In this document: positions 37,040 to 48,990 of the stretch, in pieces | Position numbering within the stretch: position 1 is the stretch's first letter | Layout: every line of letters begins with the position of its first letter | Assembly (NCBI GenBank): GCA_025024175.1 | Contig: QCXZ01000041.1 | Span: forward strand, 51,207,786 to 51,271,785 | Direction: 5' to 3' | DNA from: Rhyzopertha dominica | Taxonomy: Eukaryota; Arthropoda; Insecta; Coleoptera; Bostrichidae | DNA: 64,000 bases | The notes under the pieces: generated by a model | Database searches by the model: none | Seen by the model: only the letters and a program-made list of their open reading frames with translations | Told to the model about the DNA's origin: nothing | Position numbers and translations under genes: made by a program

Positions 37040-37460
37040 CTACCTAAAGTTGTGCTTGAAATTTAGATGTTCTATTTTGTACTTTAATGAAAGAAAATTG
37101 ACTAAATCACAGCAGCTTTTAGTTTACGATAAAGAAAAAGGAATCAAAAGAATGCAGCAATTCATAATCTTGAATCTCTTGGAAGATTTTATTCACGCAC
37201 AGAAAAGTCTTTACTTTGCAAAGCCAATGCCTTGTCGTCTGCATGCACAAATTTTCTCGATTGAGTTACTGGAAGGTCACTTATGTAAAGGTTTAAAAGA
37301 ATACGTGACAGAACCGATCCTTGTGGAAGACCATTATTCAAAATCCTGAATTTGGTACTGTTCTCTCCCAGAAGCACAGTCCTTCCACATTTTGAGGTAT
37401 TAAATAGTTTGAGGACAAATCCATCTTTCCATAAAGTATCATACGCCCCGGATTACTATG
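37040..37460 (-). pseudogene. LINE reverse transcriptase fragment
   Basis: Minus strand: a broken YDTLWKDGFVLKLFN (about 37440), then 37377-37189 with KFRILNNGLPQGSVLSRILL and RKFVHADDKALA (YADD box with His for Tyr). It tails into a frame-shifted KLKAAV-like region. A different lineage from the other LINEs here (NGLPQGSVL type). Confidence 0.75.
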
Positions 37461-39075
37461 TGAACATTACTCCAGTTTTTAATCATTTCTGGAATCCAAC
37501 TTCAGCGTTATGGTGTTAGAGCAAAGATTTGGTCATAGCAACTTGTTCCATCGGAAGTGACTCTTCAGTAATAGGTCCTATACTCTGGTAGAGCATAGGA
37601 GAGTTCATAGTCATCATAAAAATAAGGAAAGTCGGTAGAGTAGAAAGGCAGTTGTATTGTAGAAAGAAGGAAAAGAAGTAGCGAGATTGTTTTCTTGCTA
37701 AAGATCTGGTTTGAATGTCTGACCGCAAACACAAACAGCCCTGGGATAGCTGACTAAATGAAGAAAAAGATTATGGTCCTGTGAACATAATTTGACGGTT
37801 CTATAAAGTTCAAAGCAAAAATAGAACAACGAAAAGAGATTGCTTGCCGTAATTGGGTCAATTATGTACATGTTACTCAAAATTAAGTCAGCAGTGACAT
37901 ATTTAGCCCTCACTCCAATGTTCTTGTATCCCATATCTTTAACTATTCCATCGATTCGAAGTATCAATACATTTTTCTTTAATTACAAATAATCTGTATG
38001 GTTCCTTAATGAAACAAAATTAAGAACTCGATCAGTATTAAAGCGTAAACCTTTTCATAGTTTGCCTGCATATCTGGGTCCTGTGCTGCCCTGCTGTACA
38101 ATGAAAAAGGAGGCAATAAAATATTTCCGATTATCGCTCATCATTATTATGGTTGCAGTGAACGAGCTGCGGTGCTTACGTTGTTCGTATTTATTGCAAG
38201 TCAGACTGGTTCTATTATTCCCCTAGTTGATTACCAACACAGCGGGGGTACCGGCCTGTCACTCCCGAACCAAATTATATCTAATTATAAGCATAATGTA
38301 GTTTCGATTTACCCATGTAAACATTTTATACCTGCGGACTGCCTCGCACCCATCGCTCGAGGAAAATCGACTGCCTGGAGGATTACGGAAGGTGAAGACA
38401 TACACACCCCCGAAGCGTTGGTGGTTGAAAATTTTTGTGATGAGAATCACTAAGGAGACAACTTGTAGGGTGGATCCCTATGGTTAACCCCTGCACCCTT
38501 GCAGTAAGATTACAATGGCATTATATCTTTTATCCGTAATCACCTTTTAATTGAAGTTTTATCCTACTTAAGAATCGTATAAAATACCACTTCATCCACT
38601 AGTAGAATAATGTATTACTTTATTCCACTAATGAGGTAAAGAAAAAATACAGTCTTAATTCAATCACATCTTATTTGTTTATTTATTATTAACATAAACA
38701 TTTGTATTTATAAGCGTTTTGTTATTTCTGTTATCAAATTTTACTTTTTACAATTAACATTAAGTTTGTAGCTGTCATCGTGTTCAGAACGCATGGCTGT
38801 CATAGTTCTTGCTAAATCTGCGGATGTCACTTCCTGCAAGATTTTGAATACATAATAAGTATGCAAACAGCATTTAACAAGGCCAAGGAACAGAACATAT
38901 TCAAATCTGAGAAACTTAATACCATTAAACACGAGAAGTTGAACATTCCTCATGTGAAGCTATCTGTCATATGCGGAATCTTCAATAAGATTGCTTTCAT
39001 GGTAATTACTAACCAGATAAGGATACAACCACAGTAGTTAAAATTTAACAGGTTGTGCGACTAAAGTTAGTGAAT
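37461..39075. promoter_or_regulatory. Intergenic; candidate regulatory island at 38140-38460
   Basis: 38140-38460 is G+C-richer with ATTA words. Open frames there overlap on opposite strands and look like composition effects. The flanks are AT-rich, nothing recognised. Confidence 0.3.
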
Positions 39076-39079
39076 TACT

Positions 39080-39380
39080 GTATGACAAAACGTACAAAAA
39101 TTATCCTGAAATCCTGCCTCAAAAATTTTCANANTTACTAGCGATATTTTTTAAAGTTTTTTTAACTGTTTCTGACTGCAAGGTGTCAAGATTATACGGT
39201 TTATCAAATATCCATAAAAACAATGTTCCCTTTTAAGATCTATGGTCACTAAGATGGATAGTCCCTGTTACGTATTTATGCATAGAAAAAATTTGTTACA
39301 AACGTCTAAAATAGAATCTATAGAAATTATTATAAATAGTGATAGGGAAAATAAGGTGACATTTGGAGGTAATTACCATT
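39080..39380 (+). pseudogene. Penelope-like element fragment with internal deletion
   Basis: At 39170-39240 the plus strand reads DCKVSRLYGLSNIHKNNVPF, matching the 'xxKVPxLYGLPKIHKxxVPLRPI' start of Penelope-like RT. From about 39280 it matches 59020-59090, the C-terminal 'RLIKEAIEI' region of the 58 kb element. The catalytic RT core between them is absent. Ns occur at 39132 and 39134. Confidence 0.65.
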
Positions 39381-41880
39381 CCAGCTTGAGGCAAACTATG
39401 TTATTGTTAAAAAAACCATACGTTCCCACTTGTATTGAGGTCTTCTTCAATGCTCAAAGTAACAATAACTTGGAGTGCAGCTACAGGAGCATACAGGTGC
39501 ACAAGCCAAGTAAAAGGTCTTCATTTAACAAACAATTCATCTTCATTCAATGACATAATATTTTTCCTACACTACACTTCCAAATAACATTTCAGAATAG
39601 CTAGGAAGAATCGGGGTGAAACCTACATATCTTTCTGTCCATTCTAACAACTGATCATGGTGACACTGAGGGCGAAACCTAATCACATGGCACGTCTTTC
39701 CCCGCATGACGCCGACAGGGGCAAAAATAGAAACCGAATAACAAACGCAGGTTCAACGCTTCCCACAAACAAAAGCGGTGCCGATCTTGATCAATGTTTT
39801 AACATAATGAATGATGACGTCAGTGCCTCCCGCTGTCCGCCAGGGCGCGTAACGATCACAATGCTCGCCATAAAAAGATTATTGGGCGCTTTTGTTAAAC
39901 CTGATGAGGGCGTACTAGAGGATATTAACAAAAAGCCGGACGGTTTATTACAAGTTGTTATTAACAAGACTGACAGTGGGAGAGAGAGACGGTTGTTCGT
40001 GCTGGCGGCCTTCTAAACAATGCTGGATGGAATTCTGATCGTGAGGGAACGGTAGAGGGCATATGGATGATTTGGTGAAGTCGGTGATGATTACCAGCGT
40101 TTTTTTTTTATTTATTAAGTTACTTCATAAAAATAGTATCTCTTTGGAAAGAAGGCCAAGACTGTACCGTCAGTCAGTAATGGACATGCAAGATATTCTT
40201 CTTACGAACTATTTTCTGAAGGTTTTGTATTCCCAGTTTGCTAAGGTTATATGGCCTCGATAAAAGATTTTAACTCCAATAATTACTTACTAACTATCTT
40301 TTTTATAACCTTTTGAATGGATGCATAAGGTGCTTTTGTAAAAACACTTGTAACTTTAACCGGATTCATTACTGTTTCTTGAGTGTTTGGATGCAAATGA
40401 TGGTAGTTCTTCGTTCTCGCTTGTTTTATTTACCACTTGCGGCTCGTAGAAAGGGTCAGCTCCTTCTTCTGCATTTTCCCATTGACGAAACGTTTATAAA
40501 AGTGATTAAATCTTCTAATTTGTAAAAGTTTGCTTTTACTATGCTCTTTAGCAAAAACTAACTAAAGAATCTTGCAAAGTATTAGGTGATTTATTATATT
40601 TTGCCGTTATTTAAAAAACTCTCAAAATATGACAATGTCTCAGAGATACTTTTATTAATCGTATATTTGGTATTATTCATTATTTGTGAAAATTATGCCA
40701 CTGAAAGAGTTTTGTAATAAATGTGTTATTTTAACTTAACATCTGCGTCACTATTGAAGCTGTCATATTTACTGTGTCAAATTTAGCAAACTCGAAATGA
40801 ATTACCCGTTATAATAAGCTTTATTATACCTTTTTGACTGGACCACTAATCCGTGATCCAACCAGGACCTTACACCTCTTCTCTCGCGTACTGATCGCCT
40901 ATAAATCCAGATAGCCCCGAAATTTATCGGCGAGATAGTCCGCGTGCCCATAAAATTGATAGAGGGACCCCTTTATTTAATTAACCTAAACTGTTTGATT
41001 GGTCGCATCCACGGGTGTGTTTATCTTATTTTTCTCGTTTCCGCGCCGACAGCTTAGGTTGTTTATTGACCATCTCCGGGCCTGGTCGCCTTGTAGCTTT
41101 ATCGTGGTACAAGTATTGTTCTTGCACATAAATTGAGTAGCTACCAGAGGTGTTGACACTCCTTCTTAACAACTCTTTTAGGAAATGCCATCGAAAGTCG
41201 CACTTTCTGAGCGGAGGATTCGGTCAAGCGGTTTAAAAGGAGAAGCGAATGCTGTATAGAAACGATGCTCTAATTGGGGCATAATTAAGTCTTGCATGAC
41301 TCGTTAAGTTTACATATACACCCTCGGGTCGTATAAATGGGGTGGCCTTTATAAAGCCTCTGGTAGTTAAACACATTTTGTTTGAGATTAATGACTATAA
41401 AAATCACCCTCCATAGCGACATAACTTCGACACCTTAATCCAGAACTAGATATCTTATGTCAGAAGTTAGAGATACATTTATTTTTTACATATCTGGTGC
41501 AATATGTGTAAAGGCAATCTTCGTTACAGTATTTTTAACAAAGATAATAATCACAAGAAGATATTTTATGTACAATTTTGTGGGCTTAGATTACCAATAC
41601 AGGTGTCCAAAACTATAATATCAAACAAACAGAAATAAAACAACAATATTCAATGGATGGTTTATTTTTAGCATCGTTTAAAACATACACAATTCCTAAT
41701 ACACAAAGAAGCTTAATATAAAGTAAATCTTCTTCACTACTTTATTTTTCATCATTTGAGTAAGAAAGAGCTTGGACAAAATTATGGTATTGTCGTAGTA
41801 TAACGAGTTTGTTACATACAAGGAGTAGATGATCATATCTTTTCTCTTTGCTGGTGCTTCAGGTTGTATCATTCAGCGCT
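39381..41880. promoter_or_regulatory. Intergenic; candidate regulatory islands at 39650-40060 and 40830-41350
   Basis: Both blocks are richer in G+C/CpG than flanks and contain TTAATTAA/ATTA words (for example near 40978). The frame at 39657-40016 (119 codons) is an ATG frame without recognisable motif. I do not call it a gene. The remainder is AT-rich. Confidence 0.35.
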
Positions 41881-41899
41881 ATTTTTAATTTGTTTCCTT

Positions 41900-43400
41900 C
41901 CTTCCACTAACAAAAGCAGTTCTTACTAAAGTATCTCACTGGTCAAGACTAGAAGTAAAGATCGATTTGTACGCTTTCTCAATTACAATGTGGATCGCTT
42001 TCATTCTGTATGTGTCCATGCCCAAAGAAACTGTGNCGAATATTAATGCTGTACAATTGTATTAAATAGTTGCACAAAGAATAAATGAAACGATTGCGGT
42101 TTTGCATCAAACAAATGTCTAAATAAAATGAAAATTCGGGTACTGTATTTTATACCTTTTCTCTAATAAACGCAAANAGACAACTGACAATTTCGGACAC
42201 TCCTCTTTTGGCAATATATTCATACTAGATGTACAAAAAACAATTGTTAGTTGCTAATTCACAAACTATCAGATTAANGGTTGGTAATTTGAATCTATAA
42301 TATGCAAGACCAATTTCACCTTTTGGCACAGGTAGAATTTGTTCCAAATCGAAAACTGCGACACAATTTTTTTTTCCACCTTTGCTCCTTCTTTATCGTT
42401 ATTATTTGCTTCCATAGATAATTTTTTGGTCCTCATGGGATTCTTAAATTCGACTAGTAAAAGAGATTTCTCGTATTCGTCCAAATTTTCAAATTTGCTA
42501 AAAAAATCACATTGGTCTTTCTTTGGCAGCATAAACGAAATGTTGAACTTCGTACAAAATACTTGTCTGTAAGTCAGTTTCGTTATTATAGACGAACTGA
42601 TCGACTTCCCTTGGAAATTTAAAATTTTTGCACACTCTTCCTCTTTTATCAGCCTCAATAATGACATTATTTGAAAGATAATTTGACACTGTTTTCACAA
42701 CTTCGCTACTAATACTCAGGTTGTTAAGAAAAAACACGTTTTACAAACCGTAAATTTTACGCCGTTTGGTTTTTTGGGAATGATAATTAAACGTACATTT
42801 CCTTCTACTTTCAGATTGGTCGTCTTGGCCTAGCCTCTGTCTTATATGTATTTTTTCGATTATATCCATCGGTTTACTAAATAAAGTCACGCTCGCTAAA
42901 ATTTTTCTTTCTTCCTCAGACATTTTTTCGTAACATAAAGTTTTGGCATGAAGCTTTGAGTTAGCGTGACGGAATATTCTTATTACTCTAGCTTTGTTTC
43001 TTGATTTTTTAATAATATATCACCTCCACTTTTCTACACAGGATTTCGTTTTGCGTGTTTTTTATCTCGTCGTCGTTGTTTGTTGTCTTCTACTCCGATT
43101 ACTCGGCCTATGCAATAATTAACTTTCACCTGCTTGGTCACATTGACTATAATCTGGATAATAGTCAAGGTCTTCTGATCAATTTATCTCTACATAGGTA
43201 TTGTCAAAATTCAATTTAGATTCAGGGGTTTTTTTGTCGTCAATAACAAAAGTTATAGTTTCTTTTACGGTTTGAAGTAGCGCAGGCTCTACATCGTCTT
43301 TAGTCCAGTGACTTGAAATCCTATTTGTTTCAGTAAAAATAATGTGAGTTTCTCTCTTAGTAGATTCATTGTGCAAGTTGCTTGCCATATACTCTGCATG
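41900..43400 (-). pseudogene. Decayed insect TE-derived gene (Cys-poor nuclease-like family)
   Basis: Minus strand, N to C: 43388-43179; 42923-42741 with SEEERKILASVTLFSKPMDI and RRKCTFNYHSQKTKRRKIYG; 42737-42507 with VFFLNNLSISSEVVKTVSNY; 42667-42269 with YRQVFCTKFNISFMLPKKDQCDFF; and a degraded VSLGMDTYRMKAIHIVIEKAY near 42010. The last resembles 'FxExGHTxMExDSxHxxIE', a catalytic-looking motif in a family repeated through many insect genomes. Block order matches that family. I recall no settled name. Multiple frameshifts and Ns. Confidence 0.5.
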
Positions 43401-43501
43401 AGCACTATAAGCTTTTCTAGGATGAGTCTTGTTTGTGTAAAGAAAGTGATGCGTTTCATTGCATCAAACTACTTCGATTTGAGAATTTTTTATACATAAC
43501 T

Positions 43502-43747
43502 TGCAACGAACTGTCAAAGTGTCTTTAAAAATGGCGTCTGCAGGGTAAACAAAGACTTGATGTAGTATGTTTACATGTATTTTGTAGTTATCATTTAAAA
43601 GATTTTAGGTGTGTAACTGAGTTTTGTGTACACGTTATCTGCGTAGGTAATTCTGTTATTATTGTTATTCCGATTTTTGCTAAAGATACCCAGTCTTTGT
43701 TTACCTTACAGACGCCATTTTTAAAGACACTTTGGCAGTTCGTTGGA
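43502..43747. repeat. Inverted repeat, arms of about 53 bp
   Basis: 43502-43556 and 43693-43747 are near-perfect reverse complements (core AAAATGGCGTCTG / CAGACGCCATTTT), separated by about 137 bases. It may be an end structure of the neighbouring TE or a short palindromic MITE. Confidence 0.7.
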
Positions 43748-45328
43748 ATGCCTAATATATAGCTAAGAGATGTCCAAATGACAGACTTTTATAATTTGAC
43801 AGCACCTGTTTTTTTCACCATCGCCAGTTCAGCACCAGCTTGATATGTGCAGGAATTATGATATGCCCTCGTATTTACACTATAGAGTCAATGACTATAG
43901 TAAACTGCACAAACTAAACTTAATTTAGATAATAACGAGTCTCTTGCTAAACTATATTACCTCACCTAAATTAGATTTAGACTGTATAACATCATTTCCA
44001 ATTTGGATCTAGAATGAATAATAAGTACCTTTGTTTTGCAAAACATAATAATTTGTTCTTACAAGTTCCATAATCCTGTTGACACGGCCGGTTGTCCGGG
44101 GTTGGCTTTAAACTTTATTTCTTTTACTATTTTTTGGGGTGGCCAAGTGGCCCCTTATTTGACTGCGAAGATGAATTTTCTACTTAAACCCATAATACTT
44201 CATAACAATTTAAGAAAAATGGCAGATTTCACTCTTTTTATTATTTTCTCACGTTATTCGAGAAAGCTATTTATCTATGTTTCATCACAAGGATTCTGTT
44301 TTGGTCGTTTTGGCCAAGTATTTTATGTAAATTGCCCCAAATTTTATCCAGATTCGGCTCATAACGAATTTCTACAAGAAACAATCGCAATTTACCTTAC
44401 ACCCAACTGTGCTAAATCATAATTAACTCAATTTTTTCCTCCAAAGGAATCTGTAAATAAAACATTTTTTCCTCTTATCGATTCCATGAAGTACGTGACC
44501 ATCCCGCCTCCATCGTCAGTAGTTCACTGGATCGTTCGCTCAAGAAATCGAGGTGTGTTAATGCAGGAATATTAAACCGGACGGTAAAACTCCGGAGCGT
44601 CGCGTATCACCTTAAAAAGCCATAAACGCGCAAGAAACTGCCCGCTCGGATTGGAATAATTGGCGGTATAAAACGCCTACTATCTGACGATGATTCGATT
44701 ATGTCCCCTCTAAATTATTTAAACGCTCCGTGATCCTATAAAATCAATTAGGCTCGATCTGGATTGAGACAAACCCGTCTAAAGTCGATGGTTTATTTAC
44801 GGCTGCTGTATTTTGATTGCTATGGACGATTGGGTGTCGTAAAGTTGCACCCCGGACTAATTTTTAAGGTGGTAGCATCGCTTTCAGTAGTATTTTGGGT
44901 ATCTATCTGTGTTTGGAAGATCCTCATTTGTTTTTGGTATATTTTTTGACGTAGACAAGTCGCACTTGTGAAAATCGGTAATGCGTCATCTAGCGATAAC
45001 TTTACGAACTACAACATAGATCGTATGTACAATCAAAGACCTTTGTTATTTTCTACAAATGGAGTATAAATATAGCGACTGATAAACATGAGATGAGAGA
45101 AGGGTAGCATTACATATTTATTTACTAGATCAGTTTGAGTTCAGTGTTATATATCTATTCATACCCATTATGGAACATTTTCGAAATAGTGACCGCAATA
45201 CTGCCATTTAATTTTAATACATTAGCTAAATTTTGATTATTACTATGTGTAATTAAATATGCATATTGTGGTATTGTACGTTACGAAATACTGTTATCAA
45301 TGATAGCTATGTAGACAGTTTAAATATT
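43748..45328. promoter_or_regulatory. Intergenic; candidate regulatory island at 44480-44940
   Basis: 44480-44940 is CpG-richer, with AATTA words (near 44655, 44750). The 128-codon frame at 44036-44422 is unassigned and starts in AT-rich sequence. It may be a chance frame. Confidence 0.3.
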
Positions 45329-45329
45329 A

Positions 45330-46661
45330 CGAGGCATGTTTTTTAAGTAAGTACCGTTTTGCGATTCCGCCGCCGCAGCGCTACGGTCGGCGTTCCGCGC
45401 ATGCGCGCTGGTTACCTACATCTCTTGTCTACGCACTGACGCCATTACAGTTTGATTCTTCATTGTATACGTTGTTTACTGAGTATTTAAGATACCTCCG
45501 ACAATCGTGAGTCNCGCCGATTTTGAAGTACGGGCTGTTATACGATTTCTTAGTGCTAAAGGCGTAAAACCGATCGATATTCATCGTGAGATCTGTGAAG
45601 TTTACGGACAAAACATTATGAGTGATGGAATGGTAAGGAAATGGGTGAGAGCATTTAAAGATGGCCGCACAAATGTGCATGATGAAGAACGGAGTGGGCG
45701 TCCTTCGGTCGTTAATGAAGATTTGGTGCAGAAAGTGAACGAAAAGGTGAGGGAAAACAGACGCTTTACAATTTCATCATTGTGCGACTGCTTTCCTCAA
45801 TATTCTCGTAGTGTTTTGTATCGCATTGTGACCGAGAACTTGAATTACCGGAAATTGTGTTCACGTTGGGTTCCGAAAATGTTGACGGATTTGCACAAAA
45901 CCCAACGTTTAGGCAGTGCATTGACTTTCCTTGAGCGGTACCACAATGAAGGTGAAGATTTTTTAGACCAAAATGTTACTGTTGACGAAACATGGGTGGC
46001 CTACGTCACATCAGAATCGAAACAACAATCCATGGAATGACGACATTCATCATCACCCAAAAAAGTGAAGTTTAAGCAAACAATTTCTGCCCGGAAAACC
46101 ATGTGCACAGTTTTTTGGGACAGAAAAGGAGTATTGCTAGTGGAGTTTCTGCCTCGTAATGAGATAATCAATGCAGCGTCTTATTGTAAGACATTGAACA
46201 ATCTGCGTCGTGCAATCCAGAACAAAAGACGTGGCAAGTTGAGTTAGGGTATCGTTTTGCTGCATGACAATGCCCGTCCACATGTGGCTAATCGGACCAA
46301 AGATCTCATCAAATCTTTTAAATGGGAAACTCTAGATCATCCTCCATACATCCCTGATCTGGCGCCCAGCGACTACCATTTGTTCCTGCACTTGAAGAAA
46401 CACCTGGGTGGTCAGCGTCTTCAGGACGATAACGAAGTCGAAACATTTGTGATACAGTGGTTAACAGGTCAGGCGGCAGAATTTTATGAGGAGGGTATTC
46501 AAAAACTGGTGCCACGTAATGACAAGTGCCTCAATATTCACGGAAATTATGTAGAAAAGTAGATTAAGGTACAGGCTTTCATGTAAGATAAAATTATTGC
46601 GATATCTTTGCACGTCTTTTTTTTAATTCCAAAACGGTACTTACTTAAAAAACATGCCTCG
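45330..46661 (+). mobile_element. Mariner element, copy 2 (complete ends, dead gene)
   Basis: 1332 bp, with the same 32 bp inverted repeats as copy 1 (45330-45361 and 46630-46661) and TA duplications at 45328-45329 and 46662-46663. Opposite orientation to copy 1. Confidence 0.95.
45507..46585 (+). pseudogene. Mariner transposase (DD34D) with nonsense mutations
   Basis: One uninterrupted frame apart from stops: TGA at 46038-46040 where copy 1 has Trp, TAG at 46245-46247 where copy 1 has Lys, and TAG at 46560-46562 inside a 9-base insertion relative to copy 1. The N-terminal HTH, LLHDNARPHV-like region and SDYHLF motif are present. The first acidic motif reads VDETWVAYV. One N lies at 45514. 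Copies 1 and 2 carry independent lesions, so both died separately after insertion. Confidence 0.9.
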
Positions 46662-46669
46662 TATCATAT

Positions 46670-47115
46670 GGCGGGAAATTCAAATTCAAATTTATCCCGA
46701 ATGAAATGGCGCACTTTGTGGAGTGAAGCAGACCAAGGTTTTAGGCGACAGCGGTCAGTTCTTAGCCTTAACCGCGCCTGGCCGTCTGGCAACGCCGTAA
46801 GGTGACATCGCTCATTTATTTGCATTATTGGGTAGGAACGCGGGCTCGGTGCACCACGCCGAGTGTGAAATTTCGGTTTCCGCCTGATTACTGCCGCCAC
46901 AATTAACGAATTGACTTGACAATAATCAGGAAATTAGCTCTCGGCCTGCACACCAACGCGATCCTTCACGAGCCGTGACATTCCCCGTAACCATAACCAA
47001 ATAAACTCGAGTCGCAGTTCTTGTGGTAGCCGTCCGGCCGCCCCTCCCGCAGAGCGGAGGTTTATTAATTTAGCATGCATCGGGGTCCTCCGCCGTTTAC
47101 AGTCTAGACTGCCTT
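46670..47115. promoter_or_regulatory. Candidate cis-regulatory island
   Basis: G+C/CpG-rich block directly right of mariner copy 2, with an ATTTGCAT POU-octamer-like word (about 46819), AATTAACGAATT and TTATTAATTTAG. Open frames on both strands have no motif. Confidence 0.35.
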
Positions 47116-47755
47116 TTGTTGGGGAAGGAATATTTTTTTTGTCATTCTGCACCAATGAGTAGGTCTCGTCTCGGGCTTTTGAACATCTGGTTATTTTATT
47201 ACTGATAAATAAATACACGATAGCAAAAAGAGTGAAACTTCGGAACCAATAACTCGAAAAAGCATCTGAGCTATGAAAGCACCATGAATACTGTTACGTA
47301 TCTAGCTTAACTTATTTTATTTNNACGTCAATACCAAGATACACTAAACATACAAACACAATTTCGAGTAGATCAGAACTGTAGTATTTTAACACTACTT
47401 ATTCGGTAAACCGCTAATCATAATACTACACTACATTTAGTAGCGTTTAAAACACTTTAGAACACCTAGTTCGCTTGTATTCACTTACTTTACTGCGTTT
47501 GCGCTCATAGTGCTCTTCACTTTTCGATATGGTGGCCAAATCCGCAATCTTTCACTTGTCCACATCGTAACAATCAAACTATAACGAAAAACCCTAACCA
47601 CGATGATTTAGAGAGCCCAAGAACCTCTTTCGGCAGCTAAGCTTTAAGTAGAGTGAAGAACTTCTTAAACGTCTGGGCGGATTAACCAGAGGATATTCTT
47701 CTCGCCAGATTTTCAGCAGCATTATTTGAATCGGGCCTAAATCTGAATTCATTCA
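47116..47755. other. Intergenic, nothing recognised
   Basis: AT-rich with two Ns at 47323-47324. No gene. Confidence 0.3.
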
Positions 47756-47759
47756 AGTA

Positions 47760-48070
47760 TAAATAAATAATCTGCCCTGGTCAGTTCGCTGACCTGACCT
47801 GACCTGACCTGTAATATATAGGCGATGGTCTGCCATGGTCAGTTTGCTCTCTAGCCCTGCCTGATGAGCCCCAACAGGGCGAAACTAGTCGCAGGGTGAG
47901 AGCGAACTGACCAGGGCAGATTGTTTATTTAATCATGCTATACGGGGAGCCTCCCCGGAGTCATCGCTAGGAACCTGCACTAGGCCGGTGTCTATCAGAG
48001 TTATAGACCGCCTAGCTAGCAGAGTTCCGCGTAGATGGCACTGAGGACTTCTGCCCTCCTATTCTCCTTC
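47760..48070 (+). repeat. Structured retroelement-derived repeat with (TGACC)n tract
   Basis: Contains a (CTGAC)n microsatellite at about 47788-47812. A TCTGCCCTGGTCAG unit occurs near 47770 and, with changes, at 47830, and inverted at 47907-47924. A hammerhead ribozyme lies at 47837-47912. A G+C-rich tail with short hairpins runs to about 48065. No coding region. It could be a Penelope-like terminal repeat, a retrozyme or a SINE-like element. Confidence 0.55.
47837..47912 (+). ncRNA. Hammerhead ribozyme, type I
   Basis: All core elements are in order. Stem I 5' strand (47837-47851 and 47855-47860), CUGAUGA (47861-47867), stem II GCCC-loop-GGGC (47868-47880), GAAA (47881-47884), a two-base-pair stem III closed by UA within the palindrome ACUAGU, then UC with cleavage expected after C47890. 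Stem I 3' strand is GCAGGG (47891-47896) and 47898-47912. Stem I pairs 6 bp, then an internal loop (UAG/U), then 15 bp with one G-U. Hammerheads self-cleave RNA and are known in Penelope-like elements and retrozymes, where a very short or palindromic stem III is usual and may favour dimeric folding. Confidence 0.85.
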
Positions 48071-48109
48071 ATTCAAGTATCTTTGTTCATTTGGATCAGT
48101 AGTTCCTAA

Positions 48110-48990
48110 CCGCGAGATAATTTCACAATATATTAGACAACTTGATATATCTACCGATATTAGTGGAAAAGCTCAATTATTAGGATTTGTTCATTTTGTT
48201 GATGAATTTTGATTTGATTTGATTGAATTTGTACAGACGGAGCACCATCAATGATTGGTTCTATAAAAGGATTATGTAGCCTTGCTAAAACTAAATATGC
48301 AAACATCTTGTCCACACATTCCTTTCTACATAGGGAATCTTTGGTTTCTAAAACCTTAGCGACCAGTCTAAAGTCGGTGTTAGAGCAGGTAATTACATAG
48401 GATCAAGACCACTAAAAATTCGTGTGCTGAACTCGCGTATTTGGCCGACATATTTAACTACTTATTCAGGGTAGAAATGAAAATATTTTAACATCTACAG
48501 ATAAACTGTTGGCTTTCCAGAAAAATATTTCATTTTGGAAAAGTCGTATAACAGGGAAGAAAAAGATAGATATGTTTCGATTACTTCAAAATGTAGCAAC
48601 TACCGAAATGTTACCCATCATAACAGATCATCTGTGTTTATTAGAGGAAAAAATGAAAAGTTATTTTCCATCTCTTGATATCCAAAGATACGTCTGGAAA
48701 CGAAGGTGTTACGTCTAGAAATGTATTCTCGTTACAAGAAGACGAATCCGATCGCACGCTAAAAAATAAAGTTTAATGAAGTAGCTCTTGAACATTTTCT
48801 TGATTTTTGTACAATTGGAGTATCCGGCCCCTTCCAAAAAGGCACTCAACCCTTTCTACTCTTTTCAACTTCTTATCTATGTATGTAAGCTCGGGTTTTC
48901 AATATAAAAGCTAAAAAAAAGGGAAAGACTTACTGATATAGGAAAAGAAATGAGAGTAGCTCTATCTCAAATTTGACCAAATATTGAAGA
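48110..48990 (+). pseudogene. hAT-type transposase remnant (ZBED5/SCAND3-like)
   Basis: Broken plus-strand frames in family order: QLDISTDISGKAQLLGFVHF (catalytic Asp region), TDGAPSMIGSIKGLCSLAK, SFLHRESLVSKTLATSLKSV, KLLAFQKNISFWKSRI, DHLCLLEEKMKSYFPSLD, KIKFNEVALEHF, and a terminal LLFSTSYLC then RVALSQI matching the hAT dimerisation region (FSTSYLCExGFS). At least five frameshifts or stops. The N-terminal BED finger is not seen. Confidence 0.75.

Noticed and set aside
39657..40016. 119-codon ATG frame (KPNHMARLSPHDADRGKNRN...)
   Set aside because: In a CpG-richer island, no recognised domain and no splice support; not called as a gene.
44036..44422. 128-codon plus-strand frame
   Set aside because: Hydrophobic and AT-driven composition with no motif; chance frame is likelier.
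47788..47812. Short tandem repeats that might suggest a CRISPR array
   Set aside because: It is a simple 5-base microsatellite without spacers, in a eukaryotic genome.
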